Shown here in pieces: positions 1-11,606 of a stretch of DNA of 64,000 nucleotides. The notes under the pieces were generated by a model, which was given only the letters and a program-made list of their open reading frames with translations, ran no database searches and was not told the origin of the DNA. The translations under genes and the position numbers were made by a program. Source of the DNA: Cantharellus purpuraceus (taxonomy: Eukaryota > Basidiomycota > Agaricomycetes > Cantharellales > Hydnaceae); contig JALBUN010000001.1 in assembly GCA_025174535.1 (NCBI GenBank), positions 62,001 through 126,000 of the forward strand, given 5' to 3'. The number at the start of each line of letters is the position of its first letter. Position 1 is the stretch's first letter.

Positions 1-1141
1 TCTCTACGTGGGGGCTTCAAAGAGAAGTAAAGTCGCACAGGACACCGGTATCACCGTGGTATGGTTCTTCTTCTTCTCTCACCGATATGGAGAACCCTGC
101 CTGACGTTTGCTGCTTTACTCTATCAGACAACCAATGTCTACCTGGATGACGCGGAGTCAAAGGACACGAGGGGAACGCAGGCAAGTCTGCCCATGCGTC
201 AACGCGTTTACCCCTGTTCGTGAAACTGATCGTGTTTCCAAACGTGTGCAGCATGTGGTCTGAACCGCCCCGCCGGGACTGTTTTGTTTCCCCTTGCAGA
301 CGCGCCGGTAGGACCTACCATTAATATTCACTCATTTACTTTGGGCTCTCTTCATCATTTTGTGTACTACGCGGTAGTTATGGTATCATATTTGTCAGTA
401 TGCCTGCCCCCCCCCCCCCCCCTTTCTGTGGCGTGGGTCAACGCACGGTCTGGACAGTATCGAATCGACGCAAGCGACAAGACCCCCCCACACCCCACGA
501 CTCGTATTTTCATATTCCCCCCCCCCTTCTCAAAGTACCTGAAACCACGCCAAGTTCGGCAACGATTGTCCTCCTGCATATCTACCAAACACAGGAGAGA
601 AGGAAGCCTCAATGCCTTGCAGAGCCCATCAGAAGCGTGGTGGCGCTTCTTGCCTATGCAAACGGTCGATTTGCTTCTCTTCAGCGCGCATAACACGAGT
701 GTGTGTGTGTGTGTCTAGGCCTGCATGCATGCATGTGCCAACCGCAAGCGGCGTCCTATACAAAGACGCACATCACCGCTCAAAGCTACCGCTACCCTTA
801 AAGCGGCGTACACCCCACACACCCCTGCAGCTTAGAGTTGTAGATGAATTTGCAAAATACGGGCGTCACCCAGACTCATATACCCTGTCACCGTCCCGCA
901 AACGTGCCTGTCCATCAACACATCAAAGCTCGATACCATCTCACAGGGGGGGGGGGCGCACGCGTGCGTATGCCAAAACAAACGTCATCATCCCACATTA
1001 AGAATTATCCGAATTAATTGGTAATCTGAAACATCATTACGAGTGACTTTATTGTGAATTAACCGCTGCTACGCTGCTCCAGAACCTGCATGGAACGATG
1101 AGATTCATTGACGATGCCGGTCAGTGGGGCTGAAGCGGTGC
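1..1141. other. Intergenic, simple repeats only
   Basis: No reading frame here resembles a known protein. The stretch contains a run of C at about 409-422, further C- and G-runs, a GT microsatellite at about 702-715 and a GCAT microsatellite at about 722-734. It lies downstream of the first carboxylesterase, whose stop codon is at 1142-1144 on the minus strand. Confidence 0.6.
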
Positions 1142-3403
1142 TTACTGGCAACGTTCCAGTTGATTAGGGTTCGTTGTAAAGGGTCGCACCACAGGCTGGT
1201 TGGACTCTGTCTTGTTGAACAGCATCTCGGTGTGGCCGTCCGCCCAACTCTTCCAATCAGGGGTGAGAACGTCGGGATCGATATGGTTGTTAGCGTTCAG
1301 GGACAACGCGGTGGACAGGAAGGACTGCTCGAAAGCCTTGATAAAGGCCGTGTTATTGAACGCGGGAGGGATGGCAAAACTGTGAAAAGGAGAGAATGGC
1401 GGTTTCGTACCCGTCTCGACAGGACAAGACTAGACTCACGTTGGCATTTCATATGAGAGATCCTCGGCGTGGATTGCAGGTGGAATACCAAATAGTGCCT
1501 GGTGAGAGGGTTTGAGAGCATGAACCGCGCCCCATGTGTGTACACCACGAACCTTTCGTCCTTGGCTGCCAAACGCTGCAAGAGCGTCATATGCAGGGCA
1601 CACGAAGATAGCTTTTAACACCGTCATGTCAGCTGAGAAAACAAAAGGAGTTTCGATGGACGGTTACAGTCTCCCATGACGGCCGACGCCAGGGCCGATA
1701 CCGCGGTCAAGCCGGTTTTCGAATACAGGCTGACGGCCTGGTTGATTTGGGTTTGATTCATACGAGGGAACAGCTGCGTTACGTATTCCGGGAACGTGAT
1801 ATTGTTGGCAGTGAGGATGGCCGTGTTTACGAAAAGGTCGCCCTCGTTTGTGTTGGTAGACACCAAGAGGGCTTGCTAAGAAATAGAACAGAATGAGCTG
1901 GAGAGGTAGAGGCGAGCTGGCCACCGGTTGCTCACTCCGTTCACCTTGCCGCGCTGCAACGTGGCGGTGGGGCGTTCAACGATGAATTTGCCATCTATGA
2001 CCGGGACAAACGAGTAGGTTCCCATGAAATTTTGAAAGCCAAGGGTGGTATCTGCATCGAGTAACACTGGGGCAGGCGTCGATCGTAGGCACTTTAGCGT
2101 GTCTGCAGCATTTGTGCAACTATGAACCAGTTCAAACGTCAGCCCAAAGAGACGACCTGACATCAGCGAACTGACTTTACGTGGGCCACCACCTGCGAGT
2201 ACAATGCCTGATGCACTTTTAATACAGCAAAAAAAATTCGAGATCAACGCCATCCTCACCTCGGGTATTGGGTCATTGAAGGGATATTGGAAAGGAAGGA
2301 ATGGCGAATTCATCAATACAGCACGAAAGAGCGGTGGTTGGGTATTCCCGCCATTGGCAACAACGTGTTGCAGCATCGAACCGGCGCCAGCGGACTGTCC
2401 CCATATCGTCACCTTGGTAGGGTCGCCGCCAAACTTGGTGATCTTTGGCAGTATACGTTAGCATTAAAGACGGTGACCAAAACGCGTTGGCGTACATGCT
2501 GCTGGACCCACTGCAGTGCCAAATTTTGATCGACTGAAAAAAAAAACAGCTCGATGGATACTGGGGAGGAATAAAAATGGCGCCACTCACGTAAGCCGGC
2601 ATTAAGGTTGCCCCCCTGCTGGACCTTTTGCCCAGCTAAGAATCCTATATACGGACATTCAATCTCCGCTGCAATTCGGACTTGGTATATCCATACTGAC
2701 CGAAGAGACCCAATCGATATTGGATCTGGACCGCAACCAGACCGCTGTTCGAATCGCGCACAAAGTCCTCAACGGGGTAGACGCTGACATTTCCTGCGTC
2801 ATAGCTGGCAACTCGCGTCAGATGGAGCTTCCACTGCAAGAGTGGACGCGCACCCTCCACCGTGGATGTAGACGATAACGGGCAATAGGGACTTTGTTTT
2901 GGGCTGGGTGGGTACGTGGACGCTAGTTCAAAGCATGAGTCTCTCTGGGATCGCAGCCATCAGAGACGACACACTTTAAGAACAGGCAATCTTCGGTGGT
3001 GGGCCCGACGTCCCTCTTCCGCAACGACTGCTGCTTTCGGAAAGGACTGGTGGGGGCGGCACCTTGCGCGCCGGCTATGAATGCCTGGAAGCACTGTTCC
3101 GGCTGGGTTGTGGCGTTCTGAACGCCCGGGACGACGGCGGGTGGTTGGGGCGCTTTGAAGCGCAGGTCCCCTGACCGACAACGGTGAGTGCCACGTTTCC
3201 AAGAGAGCAAAGAAGGGTGGGCTACCTGTGGGTGGGGCAGCGAAGCGGATACCAAGGAAGCTTGTAACCCCATCAAGAATACTGAGGTCTGATTCGTATC
3301 TGGCGTATCCGAGATCCACCACCTTTGAACCCCGCGGGGCGTGTGCCAGTGCACCAGCGGTGAACAGGCTGGAGAGAGAGAGTGCCACAATAGCGTTGCG
3401 CAT
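1142..3403 (-). CDS. Type-B carboxylesterase/lipase, secreted (copy 1)
   Basis: This is an alpha/beta-hydrolase of the type-B carboxylesterase family, hydrolysing ester bonds of lipids or acylated metabolites. The ATG at 3401-3403 opens a signal peptide (MRNAIVALSLSSLFTAGALA). Spliced exons give, in order, the N-terminal block ending in FLGIRFAAPPTG, the EDCLFLN motif, the oxyanion motif HGGG, the nucleophile motif GQSAGAGS, the acid block TNEGDLF and the histidine block PPAIHAEDLSYEM, then a C-terminus ending ERCQ before TAA at 1142-1144. The first intron is 3171-3225 with canonical ends. About nine short introns are needed, and no internal stop remains after splicing. The gene is followed on the same strand by a paralogue 0.8 kb upstream, with matching intron positions, so the two are a tandem duplication. 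The substrate cannot be read from the sequence. Within the cluster a role in removing or exchanging acyl groups is an inference. Confidence 0.9.
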
Positions 3404-4191
3404 GGCTCGTGCGGTGAAAGAATAAGAAGGAGTGAGGTTGCACGATGGTTTTAAGGGATCCAAGGGTGCTATCAGACAGATGATGTAGCTGTTTTGAAAA
3501 TGAGTGGCTACGGCGGCCACCCATATTCCCGAGGACCCCGGCCAATCCTCCGAAGGGCTGATCGTCTCTTCCACAGTACGGGACCGAGCCTCCCCTGCCG
3601 TCCCATGCCGGCCACTTTGCTCTCTCTCACCGGTGCCCCTAGATCTTTCGTGGATCATGAATCTGCGTGGGGCAGCCGAAACTATGCTCCTGAATTTCGT
3701 CCAACCACTGCCGGCGGATCAAGAGGCAGTACGTGACCTTGGCTACAAAGCACCACAAGGCGCTGGAGCGCTGGGCGTGCACTCGGATGAGCGGAGCTTC
3801 CTGCTGCGCACAGTAGCTTAAACATAGAGCCATGTCAGAGCCCTTTACATCAGGCATCCAGGCGTCGAGCTGCACCACAAAGTGCCTTGAGGGGCCGCAA
3901 GCTGGTCCAAATATGGCCTGCTGCACACCGACCTTGACACTCCAGGGCCACATCTATGATATATCACTCCTCATATGGCGATTCAGTGAACTTGGAATGA
4001 TTAGCACTGATACCCGTGGATCGACGATGGGTGACTAACGTAACCGAGGCAGGTCACAGGGCACTCGCACATCACATTCACTGTCACACTACTTATGGGG
4101 TGATATTTACTGTGCATTAACTGCCGCAACACTCGACCAAAATCTAAGGCCCAGATATCAGTCCGTCACGCTCCACCCAAAAAGTGGTGCC
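3404..4191. other. Intergenic between tandem esterases
   Basis: This 788-bp gap holds the promoter side of carboxylesterase copy 1 and the 3' side of copy 2. Several frames stay open for up to about 105 codons on both strands, but none resembles a known protein and none has plausible splice structure. I see no repeat or RNA gene. Confidence 0.5.
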
Positions 4192-6438
4192 TTACCGGCA
4201 TCGCTTCAGCAGTTCGGCGCTAGTCATGATAGGTCGCACCACGGGCGCGTCCGCTTCCGTCTTGTTAAACAGCATCTCTGTGAAACCACGGCTCCAATGC
4301 TCCCACTCTGGCGTGATATTCGAAGCGTCAAAATGGGCGTTTGGGTCCAGCGATATCGCAACGGAGAAGAATGCCTGTGAAAAGGCGTGCTGGAACGCTG
4401 TATTATTGTACGTTGGTGGGATTATGAAGCTGCGCGTGTCATGAAAGAGTGCAGTTCGAGAGCAGTGAACGCCACCCACTCGGTGAATTCATACGACAAG
4501 TCCAGCCCATGTGCACCCGGTGGAATCGCGAAAAATCCCTGAAGCAATGTCAGCTTCCGCATCCTCTGGCAAACTTGCTTCAACACACCTTCCACGCCTT
4601 CTTCCCAAAAGCTGCAAGAGTATCATAACCAGGGCAAGTAAAGATGCCTTTAGTCGAATGAGGCCGTTACAAGCGGTTGGAAAGGATGCGTCTGAACTCA
4701 CTATCACCCATGACCTCTGCAGCTTGGCCCAAGAGCGTTGTCGAATCCTCGGCAGTGGAGTAAAGCTGAACCACTTTCTGAATCTGTTGGTTGTTCAAGT
4801 GCGGGAAGAGCTGCCCAACGTATTGTGGAAACGTGTAATTCACGGGATCAAGAACACTTTGATTGACAAAGGCAGTGCCTTCGTTGGCGTTGGAGATGAC
4901 GAGAAGTGTGTCCTAAACATCACGGCATAAGCGTCGACCAGCCGAATGCAAGACCACTCACTCCGTTCACCCGACCACGCTTCAATGTCTCCGTCGGGCG
5001 CTCGACGATCAGACTATCATCGACAACCGGAACAAAGACAAAAGTGCCGACAAACCCAGCTATAGTGACGGCGTTGTTGGCATCGCTCAATAAGGAAACA
5101 TCCATCGAGCGAAGGCACGCCAAGCTATCCACAGAGTTTGTGCAACTGGTCAGACGTCGGGCTGCTTAGCACAGGCGAAATCAAAGCGCAATGAAAAGGA
5201 CACCCTACTTGACCTGCGCTGTGACCTCCGCGTACAATTTCTAGAACATGATGGTCAACGCACTGCGATGTTTATGGCAGCGTATACACTCACTTCGGGT
5301 ATTGCATCGTCGAAACGGTATTGGAAGGGGAGGAATGGGGAACTCATAATAGCCCCACGGAAAAGCCGCGGTTCAGTGTGTCCACCGTGTGCTACGATAT
5401 GCTGCAGTACCGAGCCGGCACCGGCGGAACTTCCCCATATCGTGACTTTGGAAGGATCACCGCCAAACAACGAAATCTGGACATTCGTGTTAATAACCGA
5501 CGCGCTTCCTGCAGATTGGAAAATGTCTACATGTTCCCGAACCCACTGCAGGCCAAATTGTTGATCCACTGCGTAGTGGTGTTATCGATGGCGGGGGATC
5601 TGAAGAGATGGCGGTCACTCACACAGCCCTGCATTCAACGCGCCTTTTTGCTTGACTTCTCGTCCGGGTAAGAATCCTAAGCAGCGTCGGCATCTGTACA
5701 GTGCTACACACACGTGATTAACACTTACCGAATACTCCCAGGCGATACTGGAGGGCCACCGCAATGACACCGTAATTGGACTCGCGCACAAAATTTTGAG
5801 TTGGGAATGCACTGTCACTTCCTATCTCATAGCTAATAGAATGTGAGGTGCAGGTTATATCAGCACGTATGACTTGAACAGACCCTCCACCATGAATCCA
5901 CACGACAACGGGTAGGCTGGCTCCTTCCTCTATGTTTGAGGGTACGTGCACACTTGGGTGGTCAAGTGTGAGCCTTCTTATTCGATATGTAGAGAATAGA
6001 TATCGAACTTTAAGAACAGACAGTCCTCGCTGATAGCGACGTCCCTCTTTTCCAGCGACCTCCCTTTAAAAGGGTTCGAAGCAGCTAGTCCTATTCCACC
6101 TTGAGGACATTCATCAGGTTGAGCCGTCGCGTTCTGCACGCCAGGAACGCTGTTCGGTTTTTGAGGCGGCGTCCACCGCATCTCACCTGTACACGGTTAG
6201 CGCCAACTACACACATACACGAGGAACAGTGTCACTTGCCAGCAACGGAAGCTCCATACCGAATGCCAAGGAAACTGGTGACGCCGTCTTCGAGGCTCAC
6301 GTCTGTTTGATATCTGGCGTACCCAAGATCGACCACACGCAAGGGCACATTGCTGGCAGCTGCAGGACATATGACTCTACACCCTACCAACACAGCGATT
6401 CCCAGGCGAACAACGGATGGAAAGGCATAGTTTGACAT
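4192..6438 (-). CDS. Type-B carboxylesterase/lipase, secreted (copy 2)
   Basis: This is a paralogue of the esterase at 1142-3403, with the same exon order and intron positions but clearly diverged. The ATG at 6436-6438 starts a hydrophobic leader (GIAVLVGCRVICPAAA region). Spliced blocks include FLGIRYG, EDCLFLN, HGGG, the nucleophile motif GSSAGAGS, the acid block NANEGTAF and the histidine block PPGAHGLDLSYEF, ending LLKRCR then TAA at 4192-4194. All three catalytic residues are present and I find no frameshift. The first intron (6187-6239, 53 bp) reads only as a GC-AG intron, with donor GCAAGT. Divergence between the copies, such as changed residues around the active-site histidine, suggests different substrates rather than a recent redundant copy. 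Secretion is predicted from the leader. The link to the adjacent metabolite genes is an inference from position. Confidence 0.88.
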
Positions 6439-6976
6439 GAGAAAAGCTCAGGTGCGCTTAAACGGGATGGGTTGAGACCTCCTAGATATACCCAAGTAGG
6501 AACGCGGCTGCCGCCACACTTGCACTAATGGAGAGGACATTGCCTGACGCAGATGGAAGTGGATGACGTGTCGGGACCCCTGAAAGTATATCATTAATAA
6601 GCTTGGCTCAACAATGATTGTATATACGGCAGCAATGGCGTCTCCAAATGTGACACGGCACATTCAATGGGGTCGTTGTTTTGTTTTTGATGCGCGAGCA
6701 GAAGTAGTTGTTTCGTGCAAATAGAGCTTTTCCTCTGAATCGATGAGGTGGAATTAGCGCCACGGGAACGATGAGATGGGATTAGCCCACGAACGACGCA
6801 AGGCATGAGAGAAGAAGTGCTCACACGGACAACATCGAGTGTGGCTTCTGAGGACGGCGCCCAACTGTGGCTGAGATGTGATCGTGACATAATTAACCCG
6901 GGTGGCCCGTTCCGAATCCGTTCGGCGTAACCTGCGAATCCATTGCTCTCAAAGATATAGGTACTACGAATGTCGA
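6439..6976. promoter_or_regulatory. Intergenic, upstream of esterase copy 2
   Basis: This 538-bp gap lies between the 3' end of the acyltransferase gene and the start of esterase copy 2, all on the minus strand, so it must contain the esterase promoter and the acyltransferase 3' UTR. I see no recognisable binding-site array or hairpin. Confidence 0.35.
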
Positions 6977-8622
6977 CTATTTCTGCTCTATAAACCTTCC
7001 AAACCCTGCCGGATCCTCCCAGACGCTCCTAGGCAGAAAAGCACTCGTCCACACGCCCCCACTGGGATCATCCGCCCATAGCCCTATCCAATTCCGCAGA
7101 GGAATAGGCTGGATACCGTTCCCCCACATGTAAACACATTTCACCGTTTTTGATTGAGAATCATCGGGGAGCGCGCCGGAAAAATCCACGCCCATGAGGC
7201 CCATATCTCTCCAATTGGTCACGACGTAGAAAGCGCCGTTTGGTTCAAAGAATATTCTCGTACTACCAGCGGTGCCGATGTGCCACTTGAGCCAACGATC
7301 GACCGCGGCTGGGGTTGTCTGCGATTCGAGTGTCCTCCTGATAAGGAGCGCCAATGCACCCAGTGACAAGTCGGATATCGCGGACAGGGGGAGCGTCGGT
7401 GTGATCACCATGCAGACCGCGTTCTGTATGAAGTTTTCTGGTATTTCATTTGTCAGAAGCTTTCGAAGGTTTGCCGTGTAGAAGATATTGAGCGGAGTGC
7501 GAGATGTTGTTGCGGGGTTGGTGCACTTTCAGTAGAAGGTAAGTAACGGTGCTACGCTACGCATCGCACGCGCCTCGTACCTTGAGACAAAAGGCTAACA
7601 GGGCATCACTGGAACTGACCCAAAGGTCACCAGACTTCCCGTGTTCCTTCCGCAAGTCGGACATGGCCTCATCCTTAATTTTGGCAACTGCGTCCTTCGG
7701 AAAGAAGACATCCCGGTTCTCGATCGGACGCTCCCAGATCCAACGCCAAAGCGAAAATACGATAAGGACTGCTGTCTGGATTGCATTGAGAACCCTCCAG
7801 TATGGGGGTGCTTCGAGGGGTTGAGGAGCGTTTGCGTATGGCTGGAAGGGGTCGACCAAAGATGGAGGAAGCGGTGGATCCCCACCATTGATAATACGCG
7901 TAAGAGATTGTATAACTGCTTTGACCCCATACCCATCGCAGAGGATATGGGGGATGGCCAGTCCCACGAGAGTCGCATCGTCGAACAACGTGACTTGAAG
8001 CTGTGTCAAAGGGATGTCGTGTTGCAAAAGCTCTTCCACTGACGAAGGAGCATTCGGCACAAAGAGATGGAACGGATTCTCCTTCACAGTGCATCGAATG
8101 GTCTCTGAAGGCTTGGAGTACCTGTAATGCTCTTGGATGGGTCCTGGGACAACCTGTGTCCCAAAACTGCGCGCAAGCGTATCGGAGCCATCGTCTTTCG
8201 AGAGATGATATTCCCAGCGTTTAGACTACAAGCCCATCAGAGTTGCAGGGCAATCGACATGACGTGCACTTACAGACGGATCTCGACGCAGCCTGGAGAC
8301 GAGAATAGGCCAGACAGCAACGAGCTTCGCCCATGCTTGCTTGATTTTCTTGGGTTCGATTGGCCGGTCCAGCACCCATCCCGTCACAATTATCGAGTCT
8401 GTTGCATGGCTAGTATCAAGGACACCCGCAGAGACAATAGTTCCACCGCTAGCAGACATACCGGAGCCTGCAAGAGAAGCATCAAGCCTTCTTTCACATA
8501 CAATTAATAGCGATTTAATTATGTAATTATGGTAACTACGTTCACCCCTCAAATTTGGTAGATCGACTCTGGACTTTCCCCTCAAGGTTCTGTCCAGATT
8601 CGGCAACCGGGTCGAGTGGCAT
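6977..8622 (-). CDS. BAHD-type acyltransferase
   Basis: This is a transferase-family (BAHD / trichothecene 3-O-acetyltransferase-like) enzyme that moves an acyl group from acyl-CoA to a hydroxyl or amine. The catalytic motif HxxxDG is present as HILCDG, about 180 residues from the start, in an exon at 7580-8210. The C-terminal exon (6977-7527) contains the block VVTNWRDMGLMGVDFSGAL, occupying the position of the structural DFGWG motif, here altered. Spliced length is about 480 residues, normal for the family. The main introns are near 7528-7580 and 8217-8270. The start is uncertain: an ATG at 8620-8622 joins in frame through an intron to the exon near 8450, while an internal ATG at 8457-8459 would give a slightly shorter protein. 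It is transcribed away from the methyltransferase across a 416-bp shared promoter, which suggests co-regulation. It probably acylates the cluster's product; the acyl donor is unknown. Confidence 0.85.
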
Positions 8623-9038
8623 CCCGGCGGTTCAATTACGTCCTGAATTATGTAAGCATCTCCAAGATAAGTAAGCTCTTACCAGTGTGCCCTAGCTGCA
8701 ATTATCCATCCTAGTCCAGTCACAAGGATCAGCGATTCGAAGGAAAATATATAACAACTTAGGGTTAGGGTTAGGACGTTGATCATCACGAGCGATGCGG
8801 AATATCCCATCATGATCCCTTCCCTGCCATCGGTTAAAAATTGATGACACTGAGCCAGTAACGGCTAAGGGTAAGCACTGCACCAGTACTCGTATCAACC
8901 GATTCGAAGAGGTCGTCGATTGGACGGTTGGATGCTGAAGCGCTGAGGTTTGACTCAGATCTTGGGTTAGTTATATCGTATCTGTCTAGCTGCACAGATA
9001 TCACGAAAGTTCTACTCCAACGGGAACACACATTCACA
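8623..9038. promoter_or_regulatory. Bidirectional promoter, acyltransferase/methyltransferase
   Basis: The acyltransferase (minus) and methyltransferase (plus) start codons face away from each other across 416 bp, so the interval must hold both promoters. The most distinctive element is a telomere-like TTAGGG run at 8759-8776. I did not find a convincing TATA box for either side. Confidence 0.5.
8759..8776 (+). repeat. Interstitial telomere-like repeat (TTAGGG x2, then TTAGGA)
   Basis: Two perfect TTAGGG units and one TTAGGA unit are directly visible within the divergent promoter. TTAGGG is the usual fungal telomere unit and is also bound by Tbf1/Teb1-like Myb factors at promoters. Either a binding site or a relic of a healed break is possible. 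Confidence 0.8.
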
Positions 9039-10241
9039 ATGCCGGAAACTGAGAAGGTACAATCGTATGCGTTCCAGGTTCGTCATTATCCTTGTCAAGT
9101 ATGGAGTTCTAGGTCTTAAAAGGATGAATAGCCTGCGAACACGGTGTACGAGGAAACCGTAAGGTCGTATTGTTCCGCGTTACCTATCCACATCATGCTG
9201 ACCTTCTGGATAGACTCGATGAATTGCACGAAGGTATTAAGCAATATTTGGATAATCGTCTTTCCTTCGCGCCACTCGAAGAGATGCAACCAAAGCGAAT
9301 CCTTGAGATGGGGTTAAGTGTCGACTTATTCCAACCCCCATTGCCGACTAACAATTGATTTCGGAATTACAGATCTGGGAGTGGGGCTTGGTAACAATCA
9401 TACCGTTATGGTTGTGGTTCTTTGAAGCTGACATTTGTCGCAGGGCAATCCAGGCTGCCAAGACGTTTCCAGATGCTGCGGTTCTAGCGGTTGACCTGTC
9501 ACCGTTTCCTCCACGGTAAGCTCTGTCTCCGTCGAGACGCCACAGTGTCTGATTTAATCTGCGCCCAGCACCATTCCTCACAATCTAGCTTTTCAAGAAG
9601 TTGATCTCACCAAGCCTTTCCCATTTCCCAATGAGTCCTTTGACATCGTTCATGCACGTCTCGTAATGATGCACGTGTGTCACTTTTCTTTGTTTGGTGA
9701 TGTGTCTTTTAATCCGCTAGTTTTCAGCTCCCCAATGGCGAAGATGTCTTAAAACGCACTTTTGACCTCGTGAAGCCTGGCGGGTGGTTAGTTGTTGAAG
9801 ATCCCGATGACGGCAACATGCGTGACGGTGGAAACCCACTTGCACCAGGCAACAGTGCATTTGTGAATGCTTGGCTTCGCTTGCTACAATCTCGAGGCGC
9901 AGATCCAAACATTGGTGCAAGGCTTGAACAACTCCTCCAGCAGTCGGACAAATTCAGTGAAGTCCACGCCAGGAAGATCACGATCCCCATTACAGGTCAC
10001 AGTACAGGTTTGCTTCTTATCTGTTCCAAACTCTGATCTAAAGGCAACCCAAGATCCGGCAGAAAACCGACTGGGAAACACATGGATGACAGTTCTCAAA
10101 CGCGTCGCCCACGACCTTCCTTCGAGGTTTGCTTCTGCGGGAATAACCCACGAACTCAGCCAGAAGCACTTGGAAGAACTCGAAGATCCACGCCGTAGGA
10201 TAACGACGGACATGTATTTCACATGGTCCCGCAGAAAATGA
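9039..10241 (+). CDS. SAM-dependent methyltransferase (class I)
   Basis: This is a class I methyltransferase of the type common in fungal metabolite clusters (UbiE/LaeA-like fold). The ATG at 9039-9041 opens MPETEKVQSYAFQ. After one or two introns the protein reads LDELHEGIKQYLDNRL, then motif I ILEMGSGSGAW assembled across two splice junctions at about 9312 and 9388, then AVDLSPFP (acidic residue binding the SAM ribose), DIVHARLVMMH, and the motif block VKPGGWLVVEDPDDG. The last exon ends TWSRRK before TGA. The reading frame closes through at least six introns without a stop. The join between the first and second exon is the least certain. It shares a promoter region with the acyltransferase and lies 1.4 kb before the GMC oxidase. 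O-methylation of the cluster product is the simplest role, but a LaeA-like regulatory methyltransferase cannot be excluded by sequence alone. Confidence 0.85.
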
Positions 10242-11606
10242 CCATTCTCATGCTGATGCAGTTCCCCATCCGTTGATTCCATGTGAGTGATGGCAGCGAA
10301 TGGAGCAACGCGAGGGTTGACAGGCTAGAGTACATACTGCGATCAATACCAGCGTAATAACTGTCATGGGCACGGAGTGAATACACGTGAACGTTATACC
10401 TGGATTTGCGAATTGCATACGTTTGCGCGTGTCAGGGTCTCGGCAATAAGTAACCTCAACCATAGCATTGCCCCGTTCACATGGTTATGAGCACATGCAT
10501 CATGCGTCTTTGGGTGTCCTACGTGGCTTGTTAGTGTTGAATCACTGGCCTCAAAACCATACATGTCAGTGACAGATGGTCAGGCCACATGCTGGAGTTT
10601 TCCACTGCCCCTGGCATCAGACAACTTTGTTGATGGACTGATCAGAACCACGCAAAAAGGTCAATGTCAGATCCTGTTATGCCGGAGTGCGTGATGTGGT
10701 GGTGCACTGAGGCTTTGAGCTTGGGAATCTGGTCCAAGGGTTATGGTTCAACTACAATAGAACGAGGGAGAGGGTATCCCAGACAGCACTAGTAGCTAGA
10801 CCTGTCCTTGTTTCACCCGACCAAGGTTGAAATATGACATTCATAATTGACCCCGAGCGGTGTCAGTGATTTCAGGTCTTGTCCAGCATTCGTCGGATGT
10901 CGACATGATTTCAATATGAGTAGATGGGTATAAGACACAGTACAGCAACCAAACCAACTTTGCCTCTCTGCTTACTTATATGGTATAAGTATACTACATT
11001 GCATTGCAGATTAAATCAAAGGTTGATGAACAATAAGCTGTTCGGGGATACTGGCACAACTATTCTGGATTCATTTTTTTCCCCAGATCGCATCAACCTT
11101 TCTCGGCTTGTCTGTGGATCTACAGAAATGGAGATTGCTCGGAGAGATCGTTTCGAATACCCCGAGCCACCCGGTTTTGCCGCAAGATCCCGGATCATGA
11201 TATGATATCGTCAGTACTAGACCATGTCTTCACTCTATGGGCTTGATCCAAATACCGTATTTTGCATACGACTGGCTGGGGTCTACATCTCACGGTCCTT
11301 TTGAGGGAGCTACATGCTACATGGGCGTCGCATGCCATCATGCTTCTGATGAAGTCATATCAGTGCCAACTCTACATGGCACATGGTGACCGACTTCTGC
11401 AACTAGATGAGGATGCACAGCTTCAAGCTGTGCCGTCGCGCGCTTCTTTTGGCGATGCGAATGTATTTAGTTCCTAGTTTTTTTTATGCGCCCGTGATGA
11501 GATGAAAAACAGGAAAAGGAATAAATAAATAAAAAAAGCTTATTGGGCGAGGCTCATCGTCTGGTAAAGCACAGGGAACGGTCTGCCCGTCGTTGACGAC
11601 TCTACT
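10242..11606. other. Intergenic between methyltransferase and GMC oxidase
   Basis: This 1.36-kb gap contains no coding sequence I can support. It ends in an A/T-rich stretch with repeated AATAAA at about 11518-11534, just upstream of the GMC start. It should contain the GMC promoter. No tandem or inverted repeat stands out. Confidence 0.45.

Noticed and set aside
284..718. 144-codon frame at the left edge
   Set aside because: It crosses poly-C and GT microsatellites and has no coding signature.
6187..6239. Esterase copy 2 as a pseudogene, because no GT donor follows exon 1
   Set aside because: A GC donor (GCAAGT) gives a perfect in-frame join, and the rest of the gene is intact.
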